Positions 27,301-39,841 are shown, counted from the stretch's first letter. The stretch: DNA of 64,000 bases from Lepidurus packardi (GCA_023053545.1 JAKZAN010000007.1:10292001-10356000), one strand, 5' to 3'. The notes: generated by a model not told the origin, from the letters alone. Translations and numbers: made by a program.

Positions 27301-27591
27301 CGCCACTGCTGTCTATGGTTAGCCACCGCCCTATTGAAAACCTCCAACGATGTTTTCAAAAGGAATTGCCCGCCAAAGACCGCCACTGCTGTCTATGGTT
27401 ACCCACCGCCCTATTGAAAACCTCCAACGATGTTTTCAGTAGAAGTTGCCCGCCAAAGACCGCCACTGCTGTCTATGGTTACCCACCGCCCTAATGAAAA
27501 CCTCCAACAATGTTTTCAAAAGGAATTGCCCGCCAAAGACCGCCACTGCTGTCTATGGTTAGCCACCGCCATAGTGAAGACCTCAACGATG
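24378..27591. repeat. Satellite array, about 40 units of 80 bp
   Basis: The marker CGCCACTGC recurs every 80 bp from 24422 to 27541, with a single 1-bp deletion near 24820. Units contain CCGCCAAAGACCGCCACTGC and TTAGCCACCGCCCTAATG. Variant tails (CAGTAGAAG, CATCATTAA, CAAAAGGAA, TCTAAAAGG) alternate in higher-order patterns. All six frames show roughly 70-codon ORFs, a by-product of the 240-bp (three-unit) frame cycle, not genes. Confidence 0.97.
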
Positions 27592-28230
27592 CTCGCCTGA
27601 AAGAAACAATGAGTAGTAAAAACTTATAAATGTAAATTAAAGTGCTACAACAATCACTTCGAAGCTCCCCATGAACCTTAAACTGAAATCGGATTCGTTA
27701 GAAGTTGACCTCTTGGCACAGGATTACTTCCTCTTCCCCTTCATTTCGCCACCGAAAACTAGAAGAAAAGGGAAAAATATCAGTACGCATGAAATCAATT
27801 CATAAACAAAATGTTTAAAACTTACAAATACGTGTGAACAAACACATCCGCAGAGGAAGGCTCCCGAAACGAGTGAAAACGCAAAACGTATGAAAAGGAT
27901 CAAACTTGTCCTGATTCGCGTTTGTAGACTTCCGGTAACACATAAAAAACAACAACACAAATTGCATAAAACATGTGAAAGCAGAAGGACTATGGAGAAG
28001 GAGAAAAACTTGCCGAGTTTTGTGTTTGTAGACTTCCGACAGGCAAATAAAAAACAACAACACAAGTTGCACACGTTTGAGACGTTCGTCAAGTCGACCT
28101 CATTTCTGCATTTCCGGTTCGTGACATCGTATGAACGTCGCATTACCCAGTTGTCCTCCCCCTTTCGCCACCTTCCACCCACTTTAGTCGATTAACGTTA
28201 CCAAAGAACCTGCAACGAAACGTAAAGTAG
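27592..28230. repeat. Satellite flank with a 103-bp direct repeat
   Basis: TTGTAGACTTCCG followed by AAAAAACAACAACACAA(A/G)TTGCA occurs at about 27924 and again at about 28027. Long ORFs here on both strands are low-complexity and show no family motif. Confidence 0.45.
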
Positions 28231-28489
28231 AAAAAAGTAAATTCGAAATGTATACAAACGAATCAAAATCTAAACGACACGGGAAAGAAAATAAATATGG
28301 TTTACCTCGACTTCGCGAACACTCCGACTTACAAAAGTTGACTTTGGCTTCGCAGGCAATACTGGAGACACCGCTGAATGCGAAGAAAGTTCACCAAGGG
28401 ACCAACCCGAAGCAACGGTCTATCGCTGCACTTTTTACTCTTGAAAACACTGGGATTGATTGGAAGGGGCATGAAGGAATCCCAAGGAT

Positions 28490-31400
28490 CCGGTAAATGT
28501 TCCACAGACGAAACTTACATCCCTGCCTGGGCTGCGTTCTTCAGTAGAGGCTCCCCAAATCCGTTGACCACCCGTTCACCATAGAAAAGCTTCGTTGTTA
28601 CCATTAAAGACCTAATGAATGGCAACAACAAAGACTTTTCGCCGCCCAGGAAATTAAAAGTTGCGGCAAAAGACCTAACCGGCCAACAACACTTTAACTC
28701 CTGGCATACCTGTTCCTTCTGGTTCTCCTGGTTCCCACAGAAGGTAAGTAGCTACCTCCAAGTAGCAGAATATCAGCTTAGCAGTTTAAAGTTGTATATT
28801 GTGTCGACTGCGATGGATGATGTAAGGCAGGGATGAAGTAGAGAGCACACTTAACACCAACACATTTTGTGTTTACTGGCGTAGGCCTGACCAGAGTTTT
28901 GCCGAACACCACACTTAACACTTTAAACGCGCACTTGAATTGACTCCAGGTTTTGGAAGATCCAATTCTTAATGTTTTCGAAGATAACGCTTAATCCGAT
29001 TGTTAATGTTCAACATGCTTGGTAATGTTTAACTATAAACTCACTACTAGCTTTCACAAGGTCGCTGAGAAAACCAAGTCTGCACTGATTGCTTGCTAGG
29101 GAGCAACTGACGTTATAGGGGTTCTTCAGGGTGCACATCCGTTCAAAGGCAACAAACTTGTGGAGTCGTTCTCTTGAAACTATCCGGACACGGTTTGATG
29201 TTTATAAGAAAAACACATGCAGTGATACGCAGCTTCGGTTCGGGTTCGTCAATCCATGGTAGCGAATCAGAGAACGGCTTGCCAAACCGAAACTTCTGGC
29301 GAATTCTACTACGACGTGGGTTGAGGGCCAGAACCGAGACACTTCTTATGTCTTCGCTTTCTTCTAATGGACGGCGTTTAACAACATAAAGGCACAATGT
29401 CATTGAAATGTTGTTAAGTAATAACGCAGGGGATCCAATGGATAGCCTATTTGAATAAAAACAACAACACTAGTATAGAGAATTAAAAAAATTAGAACTC
29501 AAAACTTACTCCGCCTCTTCATCACCACACCCGCATAGAACGCCCTTTTCCTGCTGGCCCCACAATGCACCATCCTCCACAGGCCCCACAATGCACCCGA
29601 ACCACACCCACCAAAACCCAGAGAAGCTCCGTTGCTACCGTTTAAGACTTAACACACTGAAAATGAACAGGCCTGCTCGCGGTATTTCTCAATACGGAAT
29701 AGTAGCCAAACGGAGCTCTATATCAAACCTATTAGACAATGACAAGGCAGATATTAATAAAAAAAGATCTAGTTCATTCAAATTAAGAAATGGACCTTGC
29801 GTTATGAACACCAAAGATGAATCTGGTGAAACGGCTAACTGCGGCTCACAAGAATCCTCGTCTTCTTCTAAAGTGGACGGAGTTTAGCCTCACAAAGGCT
29901 CCAAATGAAGATAATCTTGGGTAGCAACGCAGGGAATCCGGTTGAGAAGCCTTTTTGAATTACAAATAAAACTATTAATATTCAATCAACAAAAAATTAG
30001 ATAGAAACTTACTCCACTTCTTCAATCCACAGACGAACTCAACCCTGGCCTGCCTGACTTCCATCGCTATCCGAAATCCACCTAAACCACGCCCCCCAAA
30101 AAACCAGAGAAGCTCCGTTGCTACCATTAAAGACCTAACGAATCATGCAGCAACGGAAACTTTTCTGCCCCCCAGAAAGTTGGATTGCAGCAAATCTTTA
30201 AGCGATTTACCGCAGCCAAACCTCCTAGCATACCTTATGCCCTCTGGGTCTCCAGTTCCATCACAAGAAAGGGCGAATCCGAAATCCGAATCAAAGGCGA
30301 CGTGATGAACTTCAACGGGATCAGCTACGTCGGCGTTGAAAGGCAAGGCAAGGGTTGAGGGAAGAGCTGATGATGACGATGATCTTCGGTATTGCAGCTG
30401 GAGGAATCGCCATTGATGCACGGATAATCTTCTTTAGGAATGCCTGCGCTACTAAATAGCGAGGAAAGAGCACTAGGGGCTCAAAAGTGGAAGCCTAGAG
30501 CAAAGAGGAATGAGAAAAACATGAATACATAAAAAAAAATTTCCACTACGGAACTCTTTTTGGAGCAAAATTATCAAGGGAACAACTTACCCAATGATAG
30601 GACCAGCTCACACAATGTTTCGATACAGAATGTTAGCGCAACAGACCTCCATCTCAAGCTTACAATAGCCTATGATCAAGGGGATGTTAATTATCGAAAA
30701 TTAGTTCATTTAATTTGAAAATAGTTTACCTTCAGTTATGAACGCCATGGACGAAACTGGTGAATTTGACAACTGCGGCTCATAAGAATCTAGAAGTGTC
30801 CTCTTTAGCTTAATTTTGGCTCTGAGAATTCTAGAACAAAAGAGACAAGCATCAGTATTATGTAAGTAACACAAAGCACAGTACTAACTTGCACGCGGAG
30901 TTCAAGTTCCAGACGATTGCGACGTTGCCCAAGTCGACTTATTTACATCTTCCTTTTCCCTTCGAGACATTGGACGAGTACGAGAATCTTGAAAACATCG
31001 CGGAACTGTAGGAAGTTTCCGTCTGAAGCACATAAGAGCCTAGTACCAAGCAAATATTAATTTTTAAAAAATCGAGTTCATTCCAATGACAAGGCAAATA
31101 CACCAAGGAGTCCCACGACCACTCGGAAGAAAAAACGAAAATAAACGAGAATAGAATTGCAATAAAGATGACACTTTCTCTTCCGGGCGCTTTCTCAGAA
31201 ATGGGCAAGAAAATACCATCACTGGGATTAAAACTAACTCAAAAATGACTCAAATGCGGCAAGTTTGACCGAAATAAAACACTTCTGGCCAAGAACTGTT
31301 TCATTCTTCCAAACCCAAAAGCTTCACGTGGCTAGCATTAGCGAAGCTTTCTCTGCACAAACTCAAGAAACTACCAAACATTTTTTAAAAAAAAAAGTTT

Positions 31401-32300
31401 GAATTGCCCAACAAAGAAGAACGCAGACGAAAGCAGAGAGTAACACACGAAATGTACTTCCCTTTTTGAAAAGACTCAAATGTATCCATTTTCGCCGGCT
31501 GGAGACACAGCAAGTGTGGGAAAGACGGAGATTTTGCCCAAAGTCGACCAGGTGCAGGTTCTGCTCCCCTTTTGCTTAGCTTTCCTACGACCAGTAACCT
31601 TCCGAGACTTCGCCCTCCCGTTTCTCGCGGTCTCGCCAACGTCCTAGGAAAAAAGAACAAGAATAAAAACTCTAAAATAAAAACTCTAAAACTGAGCTAT
31701 TCTAAAAACTTTCAAAGCAATCCATCTTCTATGGCCATGTTAACCAACATGTTCAAACATAAAATGGACTCGATTAGGGAAAGAAACCAGAAAGCCACTT
31801 TGGAAAAAATTCAAACAAGTTCTTACTTCGACTGAGCGAACACGTGGATGTCCCAAAAAAACAGCAACAATCTTGCAAACACGGCAAAATCCCAGCCGGA
31901 GCGCTAAGGGACCCAAACGGAGTGGAAGCCTGTAAACGAGATGGAAGTTAGTTACTAACAATGTTACCAATATCTAAAATCAATAGAACAGAATGTACTC
32001 AGCCAGAAATGTCCACAGACGAAACTTTTCCCCCCTGCCTGGTGGCGTCTTCGCGTTCTTCGATCAGTCGAGGCTTCCACCACCCGTTTGACCCCTGACC
32101 CCAGAAAAGTTTTCGCTGTTTTTGCCATTTAAGACCTATTGTATGGCACAGCGAAGACTTTTCTGCCCCCCAGGAAGTTAAAATGTTGCAGCTAAAGACC
32201 TAACCGACCACAACACTTTTGAACCCCTGGCATACCTTTTCTTCTGGTTCTCCTGGCAGCTCCCACAGAAGATGAAATAATAGCTGTCTCCACGCATCCT
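28490..32300. repeat. At least four diverged copies of one 250-300 bp module
   Basis: Copies start near 28499, 29520, 30017 and 32008. Shared blocks are TCCACAGACGAA, AGAGAAGCTCCGTTGCTACC, TTAAGACCTAA, CCCCCCAG(A/G)AAGTT and, on the minus strand, CCAGAAG followed by a donor-like GTATGCCAG. Additional homology joins 29790-29870 to 30730-30810. No frame stays open through all copies. They may be relics of a duplicated gene or of a transposon. Confidence 0.5.
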
Positions 32301-34260
32301 CAGTTTAGCAGACAAACAAGTTGCGGTTCTCTTTTTCTTCTCCAAAAGGATGGCAAAGGGCAGGGGGATAAAGTTGGCTGAGTGGAACGGGAGGAGGGAA
32401 AGGACCACACACTTAACACGTTATAACAGTATAACTGTTTGTGAAATTTGTCACCACCTAATAAATAGAAAAGGGACAACTCTTAGTAATACTGTTCATC
32501 TTTAAACACAACTTAACACAGTTTCACGCTTTGACAAGTTGAATTTGTGTCTCGAAAAAAGTACGTCATCCCACTCGACAGGACAAATAAAAATGGCGGA
32601 CAGGGCGGGGACAAAAACGTTCGCTGGAGCTTTGGCCGGGAGCGGCCATGGCGGCCATGAGGGAATTTTTAATATTAAGTTTTTAGCCGGAAAATTGATA
32701 AATTTGTTTGCGTTGATAATTTTTTAAATCCAAAAACGGGATTACACTCCGGGGGTGTATCTTTGTTGTTAGTCATGAGGATTGAGGAATTAAGAGAAAT
32801 CTGGAAATTGCTCAAATCGGATTTTGAACAATTTCGTGAAAAAATAGGATAAACAAAATTTTCACCTAACTAGAGGAAACTGGAGGCAGAATATGGTAAC
32901 TTCCTAGTAGTTGTTAATTGAATTAATGGCAATATGTAGCCAATGGGAGCGAATAAACTTGCAAACGTTCGAAAAATTGTTCGAAACCTACTGACGCTTA
33001 CCCCTGGGAATAATGACGAACATTATCAAAATTGTTACTTTTAGTTAACGAAATGTGATAATATGCAAGCTGATTGCATAACACTTAGGTCTGTTTGCCT
33101 TTTAGTTTGATAAAAGTCGGATGGGATTCGAAAAAAGTTGAATAAAACGGGAGCAAATTACCTGACGTGGAGTCGGCTTGGCGTCTGTTCACAAAATGGC
33201 TGACGGGATTAATTCCGTCTGCTATTCAAAGTGGCGGCGAGTGCCTACAGAGGGCTGTATCCATTTCGCCAGAGGCAATGGCAACGTTAGCAACGAGCAA
33301 CGTGATTGGGCACTGCGTTGGGTATTTTTTTTTTTAAATTCCGGCATTCTGTGCTCTGACATTCTGCGTTCTAGCAATCCTATTCCCCCCAAAAAACCAA
33401 AAAACCAAATTAAGGAAAATGGCAAGGAATAACTGTACACAACAAATAACTGCACAAATAACAAGTAACTGTACACAACAAATGAATAGGAACGAAAATT
33501 GTGGAAAGTCCACGTCTCCTAGCCACACTTGGGGATTAAGCAAGAAAGCTTACAATTGCTTACGACGATGTATGAATGGAGAAATATAAACATTCGTTTA
33601 CATGTATAAATAACTAACTAATAAGCCGAATTCATAAGAACGAAAGCTGCAACGTAAAGAGGACGGACCTATTCTATTCCTTTTATTATTACTGATCTAT
33701 TTCATTAAATTAAACTGTTAAATACATTTTAAAATATCGTTCCTTAATCTCATACATAACTCTCCCACGTGGAGAGTTAGGTTATTTGAGTTTAGTCTAG
33801 TTAGGTTGTTTTCACTCAGCTTCATTTGAATAACAGGCGAAGAAATAACAGGATGTCTCTCCTAAAAAATTCAAATGATAATTACCAACTGGAGCAGGCA
33901 AAAGGTGAAAAAGTATAACCCAGCGACATCATGTTTGAGCTTGTCCAACCCAAATTTCACAAAATCGTCCGTTTTAGACGTAAAAAAAGGCGTACACGCC
34001 CAAACGTTTGAACGAAACTTCGCACTGAAAACACGCACAAAATCCACAAATGAAGCTAAATGAATGCTTATAAATTAACAGGAATGTTTTTCGTAACTGC
34101 AGACAAATTAAGTTACGTAAATTCAGCTAAAAACACAACTATTCTATATATAAAGTTATGCGTAACAATAGTTTATGTCTGAACATGTAACTTGTTCGAC
34201 TTTGCGAGCGCGACTGAGGCTGCAAGTTGGACAAAGCGCCGGTTGCGGCCGTTAGCGTAA
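32300..34260. other. Intergenic, no gene recognised
   Basis: No supported gene. AAAATGGCGGAC at 32590 and AAAATGGCTGAC at 33195 resemble the YY1/Pho core in a GC-richer context, but nothing downstream looks coding. Confidence 0.4.
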
Positions 34261-34269
34261 CGAGCTATT

Positions 34270-34304
34270 GAATTTGAATAGCGTAACGCGCGCTATTCAA
34301 ATTC
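34270..34304. repeat. Perfect 14-bp inverted repeat
   Basis: GAATTTGAATAGCG and its exact complement flank a 7-nt loop (34284-34290). It lies 44 bp before dispersed repeat copy 2. The GAATTTGAAT core recurs near 53.0-54.6 kb. Confidence 0.75.
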
Positions 34305-34347
34305 GATGGAATTGTCTAAAACACATTTTTCTTAGGATTAACTTTTT

Positions 34348-34675
34348 GAAGGGGACCCCCTTGATACAGCATTGTTCCTTATGGAAAAAGCCCAGAAAAC
34401 GCTTTCCCCGATCGAAAAGAGGCCACGCCCCTTTTTGACCAATCCACCAATAGGGAATCGTCTTTTTTGGAGGCCACACCCCTTTTTTTAGCGGATTTTG
34501 CGAAAAAATTCCCACATTTGCAGTTTTATTCATAAAATTACAAACCGTACAACGAAAAAGGACATTTTCGGAAACTAGATTCTACGGGGAACATTTGTGG
34601 GTACAAGAAACAAGGTATTCCGGCGTGGGGGGGGAGAGCCAACAACTCATTTGTATCGTTTCAGAATCCAATTTA
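34348..34675 (+). repeat. Dispersed 330-bp repeat, copy 2
   Basis: Second copy of the element at 23271-23602, same strand, starting GAAGGGGACCCCCTTGATAC. It differs by substitutions and by an insertion near 34450-34490. Confidence 0.75.
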
Positions 34676-34690
34676 GAATCGTACTAGGTT

Positions 34691-34830
34691 CGAAACGCGA
34701 ACCGTCAGTGGCGAAACAACCTAAGGGCAATGGAAGGGGTACCAATGGGAACCGCGAATTACGAATTTTCAAAAACCTAACACTGTTTGCAGCAGAAACG
34801 GGAAAGCACGTGTTTTTGTTTAGTTCTCGT
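34691..34830 (+). repeat. Dispersed repeat, 'AACGCGAACCG' family copy 2
   Basis: Matches 22427-22553. It is directly joined to the 3' side of the 330-bp repeat here, whereas at 22.4 kb it lies some 720 bp upstream of it. It ends just before the EXOSC9 start codon. Confidence 0.5.
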
Positions 34831-34870
34831 GTACTTTTTTCCTATTTACTTCAATAAATAATTAAAAACC

Positions 34871-36912
34871 ATGAGGGAAACTATAACCTCAAACGTGGAA
34901 AAGAGTTTTGTCACCCTCGCTGTGAATGAAGAGAAAGTAAACCGACCATCCTTGTATCTAAAAAACTGTTAATTTTAATAAAAAAAAAACATTTTTGTGT
35001 ATATCTAGAGAGTCGATGGTAGAGGTGCCTTTGATTTCCGTAAGTTTGAACTTACTTTTGGGACGCAATGGGGATCCTGCCAAGTATTATTAGGCCAAAC
35101 GCGGTACCTCTAATTAACCTAATCAAATTAATAAAAAAATAAATTACTTTTTGTCTTTAAAACTTGTTTTTAGAGTGTTTGCACAAGTGTCTTGCCAAAT
35201 AGAAGAACCAAAAGACACTCGGCCTAATGAAGGCATGCTATTCGTCAATGTAGAAATGTCTCCTATGGCTGCTTCTTATTTCGAACCTGGACGAAACTTG
35301 TCTCAGTCGGTAGAAACCAACAGATTAGTAGAACGGTGCCTCAAAGACTCTCGGTGCATAGATCTCGAGTCCTTGTGCATAGTCGTAGAAGAGAAGGTAA
35401 CTTAATCTCTTTATTGCCTTAAAGTACTTGAGCTTTTTTCAGCAATTTTCTTCATTTTTTATTCAAAAAAGGCGTTAAAATGGAATATTTTGTGGGGATT
35501 TTCAGGCTTGGACCATCCGAGTAGACATCCACGTGCTTAACCATGACGGAAACTTGGCAGACGCAGCATGTTTGGCTGGATTAGCTAGTTTAATGCACTT
35601 TAAACGCCCAGAAATTACTTTGAATGGCAAAGAAGTGACTGTTCATCCTGTTAACCAACGAGATCCGGTTCCCTTAACGATCTTACATTATCCTCTTTGC
35701 TTGTCTTTTGCCTTTTTCATGGCTGGGTAAGATAAAAAAAACGTTAATAAAAAATAGTTAAATACGTAGAAAATTTTGTAATTTTTTCTTTTCATTTGTT
35801 TTTTTTAAGATCTCGTTTGGTTTTGGATCCTACTGAACTTGAAGAACGAGTCATGGATGGGAGAATAGTACTGGGTATAAACCCTTACCGGGAGCTTTGT
35901 ACCTTGCAATTAGTGGGCAAAACGTCTGTAACGACGGAGCAAATCCTTAAATGCGGAAATATTGCTGCGAATACGTGCAAACAATTAGTCCAAGATGTTA
36001 AAGATGCTTTAGCGGCCGATTCTGCTGCAAGGTATGAACCATTGCACAACTTTTTAGGCTTTTTAATTTTTAAAAATTAAAATGAAGCATTAGTTTAGTG
36101 ATTCGTTTAGATAGTACTCAAATTTGAACGTTTTTGAAGGTTAAATGGACCTATTTTGGGTTTAGCAGCTGCTTTTACTGGCGACCGAATCACTTCAGCT
36201 CACCAAGCAGAAACTTTGCTGGGTTTACACCAAATCCAAGACTCGGATGAGATTCCTACAGTCGCAAACAAACCTGATGATGTCATTGAAGAGATTCCTA
36301 AGCAAAACAAGGCTGAAAATCCGGTTCCAGAGAATAAAGAGTCTCCCTGGATCACTATTAACGAAGATTCTGACGAAGAAGAAGTTAAAATTGTTGAGAA
36401 GGAAAAGCAGCCTGCGACAACCATAGGTAGTTAACTTATTTTTAACAAACCATAATTATAGTAAACTAATAATCCTAAAAATCTTAAATTAATTTTCAAA
36501 ATTTTTTTAATTTAGTTTACTGAAAAGACTAGCGTGTCTTTTCAGTAAATACTAATTTATTATTTACTGAAAAGACTAGTGAGTCTTTCAGTAAGTACTA
36601 AATTCAGTAAATAAGGCCAATTAAACCCTAAAAACAAAAAAGGAAGGAAAAAATAGAATTTCTAAAAAATATTTAATTAATAGAAAAGAGAAATAGAAAT
36701 AATTTTTTTAATGCGCTTTACATTACTGTGCAGAAATCAATGACGACAGTGAAGAAGAAGTCACGCTTGTCGTGTCAGCCAAGGATCTGGGTGTGGGGAA
36801 ATCCAAGTCACAAAAGTACAATTCTAAAATACATTATTTTATCGTAAAAACCCCTTCAGAATCAAATGAACCATTTTGCCCCTTTTTTTGCAGAAGAAAG
36901 GCCAGAAATTAG
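34871..36912 (+). CDS. Exosc9: Exosome complex component RRP45 (EXOSC9)
   Basis: Catalytically inert RNase PH-like subunit of the nine-subunit ring of the RNA exosome, acting in rRNA processing and RNA decay. Eight exons: 34871-34936, 35009-35103, 35174-35396, 35506-35726, 35810-36031, 36140-36426, 36734-36815, 36894-36912, 404 residues. N-terminus MRETITSNVEKSFV, then RVDGRGAFDFRKFELTFGTQ, EGMLFVNVEMSPMA, FEPGR, WTIRVDIHVLNHDGNLADAA and LDPTELEERVMDGRIVLGIN are family signatures. The C-terminal third is acidic and includes DSDEEEVKIVEKEK and a second DDSEEEV motif. The start is the first ATG before the conserved N-terminus. It converges on the fucosidase, with stop codons 4 bp apart. Confidence 0.95.
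36516..36595. repeat. Two adjacent related hairpins in EXOSC9 intron 6
   Basis: 36516-36549 is a perfect 14-bp stem (TTTACTGAAAAGAC) with a 6-nt loop. 36563-36595 is a near copy with one indel. A further partial CAGTAAAT piece follows. An AATAAA on the minus strand at 36555-36560 lies between them and could serve the fucosidase. Confidence 0.7.
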
Positions 36913-36916
36913 AAGT

Positions 36917-39841
36917 TTAAGCGGCGTTTTTCAACATGGTCATCTTCAAAACCCAGCCCCATTCGGAAACCATATCTGCCCTTGGAGGCAGTGCAATCTG
37001 AAGTGTAGTCACTCCTTGACTCCACTATGAAAAGAAAAACGAGAAAAAAAAAAACGAAAGAAAATACAAGATTAATATTCTAAACCAAAATTCCGATATT
37101 TTCTGTCCTAATTTAAGGAAAACTTACTTCCAGGGTGTACTTATAACCCAAAAGCGTTATCACAGTAGAAGTTGATGCTCTAGGACGGACTAGCTTTAAT
37201 TTCCCTGCCGATGACCAGTCAAAGAAGATTGCGTAGACATCAACATTGCCATCACTATTCTTCTTGGATGTATACCTTTCAATAAAGGCATTAACATAAC
37301 AATTAATTGCATAAATAATATAACTTTATTAATATTGTTATTATTATTATTATTGTTCCATATTATTGGTATTTATTATTATGTAATGGTATTATTATTG
37401 TTAAATAGTAATTAATCATTTGATATAAAGAAATACTGACAATAATATACTATCATCCTTTCTTTCTTCTTTTCAGTGCAATCATGAAAGCAATAATAAC
37501 TTAATAATAATAATAATAACAAATAGCAATAACATAATAATAACAATAATAATAACAAATAACATATCATCAAAAAAAATTTATCAAAAATGACACAAAA
37601 TGACATAAATTATCAAATATGTATAAATATAAATAATAAAATATATAAAATAAAAAATAAAAATAATAATAAAATAAATAATAAATATATAATAATATAT
37701 TTAATAAATATATACTAAATAATAATAAATATATAATAAATAAATAATAAAATAAACAAAAAAAATATAAATTATAAAAATCAAATATAAATAATAAATG
37801 ACATAAATTATCAAAAATGACACAAAATTTCATAAATAAATACCAGAGTCTGGGAATTAAAGTTTCCTCCTGATGAATCCAAGGTTTGGTGCTATAAATG
37901 CTTTCGCCATTTATACTGAGCCAATCACCCACTTGTCTTAAACGTTCTTCGAAAATGGGATGGATTATTCCATCTGCACTAGGTCCCACATTCATCAGTA
38001 GATTTCCTACGACGAAATTAAAAAAGTAAAATAAAAAATGAATGTTTATGGGTAAAGATGGCAAGAAAAGACGTCAATCTTAACCTCCAAAGCTGACTGT
38101 TTTGGCTAACGTGGCAATTAAATCTTCAGCCGAGAGGAAATCCTCCAAACGCGCATTACGCCGGTAAGCCCATGCTTTTTTGTCAATTGTCATGGCGTTT
38201 TCCCATTTCTTGGTAGGCAGAATATCTGTAAAGTAGAAATACTGATTAGACTATTAGCTTTAAACACAATTTTTACTTATCTTCAAAAGAATAATATAAA
38301 TAAAGGTTAGGATACATAAAGGCTAAATAATTCTAATGAAGAAAGACAGAAAAAAACTTGAACTAAACCTGGAATGAATCGATCAGAGCATGTTAAGTAA
38401 TCTCCATGCTTGCAAAGGACTTCCTTTCCCCAACGGTCATTAACTACAACGGAATCTTTAACAGGACTGTCGTTGTACAACCACGCCAGAAAGTTGGTAG
38501 TATTCCAGTACTTTTGAGAAGCTTCCCAATCTCCGTCAGACCAAATGACGTCAGGTTTATACGAATTGACCTTAAAAAACCATGTAAAATGAGTTAAAAC
38601 TGAAGGAATTAGATGATATAAAGGTTGAATACTAGTTCATAAAGTTCTGGCATCGTTTTTAGCCGCACGAAATCTTGCTGGGTGAAATTACTGGCTTTGT
38701 CTTGCAGATACAAGGGGTGATACCATTCATAAAGCGAGTGGTACAGGCCAAATCGAATATCCGTCTTGTTCCTAACTGCTTTAGCCAGATCTCCTACACA
38801 AAAAGATGAATAAAGATGAATAAAGGTAAATTAAAGATGAATACAGATGAATTTGAAGTTAATACATTAGTTTACAAGGTATACTAACCAACAAGATCTC
38901 TTTTAGGACCCACGTCCATCGAATTCCAATTAAAAGAGTATTTAGACGGCCAGAGTGTGAAACCTTCATGGTGTTTGCTTGTTAGAACCACGTATCTAGA
39001 TTAACAGACTCTAAATTAGGATAAATTCGATCCCTTAAAGACTTTTTGGGCTTAACACTTTGCTCCAGAAGCTTTAAAAACATCGGCCCAATGATCAGGA
39101 TCAAAGAATTCGGCTTGGAAACTACTGGCAAAGTCGGCGTAGGCGAAATTGGGAGGATAGTTATTTTTCATAAACTCCACGTACAATGGATCCTTGTCTG
39201 AAACGCAAATAAAGCAAGAGTTACTACAAATATTAACGTATTTTTTCACCAACTAGTTAAAACCTTTCAATTTAAAATTTCTGAAGCTGTTAATGATAAC
39301 TACTCCGGATTCTAGAAGCAAATTCTAGCTGCAAATAATAATAAATATTGTCACTAGAAGCAAAGTTATGCTGTTAACGAACTTGTTGATTCGAATTATT
39401 AACTAAGCTTGTTAATGAACTTACTCTGCCAATTATACCAAAACCATTCCCCAAAAGAAGGCACAGAAAAGACGCCCCAATGTAAAAAGATACCGAATTT
39501 CACTTCATCATACCAAACTGGTAAAGGTCTTTGGTCTAAACTCTCCCAATCTGGAGTATATCGTTCATCGTCCCTAAGAAAGAAAAATAAAATATTATTA
39601 TAAACAAATAACGGAATTATTTAGTTTTACGAATCAATAAGCTACGGAAATATTTGAATTTAATAGTAAAATAAATCACTGCATGAATCGTAAAAAGATT
39701 TATTGTATTATTCTTTGACATTAGTACTTACTTTTCAAATGAATGGAATAAAGCATTATCAAGCTCGATATCCTGCTTACATTCCCCTCTTCCTGCGCAT
39801 AGCAATAACACTGTGACGCTCCACAACACCCACAATTTCAT
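36917..39841 (-). CDS. Fuca: Alpha-L-fucosidase (GH29), secreted or lysosomal
   Basis: Removes alpha-L-fucose from glycoproteins and glycolipids. Ten exons: 39841-39732, 39573-39425, 39197-39059, 38995-38889, 38793-38633, 38570-38369, 38225-38085, 38006-37844, 37275-37128, 37024-36917, 475 residues. A signal peptide ([19 protein letters not shown]) starts the protein. GH29 motifs are clear: [59 protein letters not shown], and [15 protein letters not shown], whose Asp in WSDGDW is the nucleophile. [14 protein letters not shown] and the C-terminal beta domain follow. The length and all key residues look intact. Divergent from nautilus and convergent with EXOSC9. Confidence 0.96.
37290..37840. 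repeat. (TAA)n-rich tract in a fucosidase intron
   Basis: The intron between 37276 and 37843 is almost wholly made of TAA/ATA/AAT runs. Long ORFs read here on the minus strand are low-complexity artefacts. Confidence 0.85.

Noticed and set aside
24727-27494. More than twenty overlapping 68-75 codon ORFs
   Set aside because: They arise because the 80-bp satellite unit shifts frame each copy and meets a stop every 240 bp. They are not independent genes.
24378-27591. CRISPR-like appearance of the 80-bp array
   Set aside because: Units are contiguous variants with no unique spacers, and the DNA is from an animal.
27724-28182. 152-codon minus-strand ORF beside the satellite
   Set aside because: It spans a 103-bp direct repeat, is rich in Cys/Phe/Leu runs, lacks any motif and has an overlapping ORF on the other strand.
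37570-38064. 164-codon minus-strand ORF including the fucosidase exon
   Set aside because: Only 38006-37844 is exon. The rest is read through the (TAA)n intron and is low complexity.
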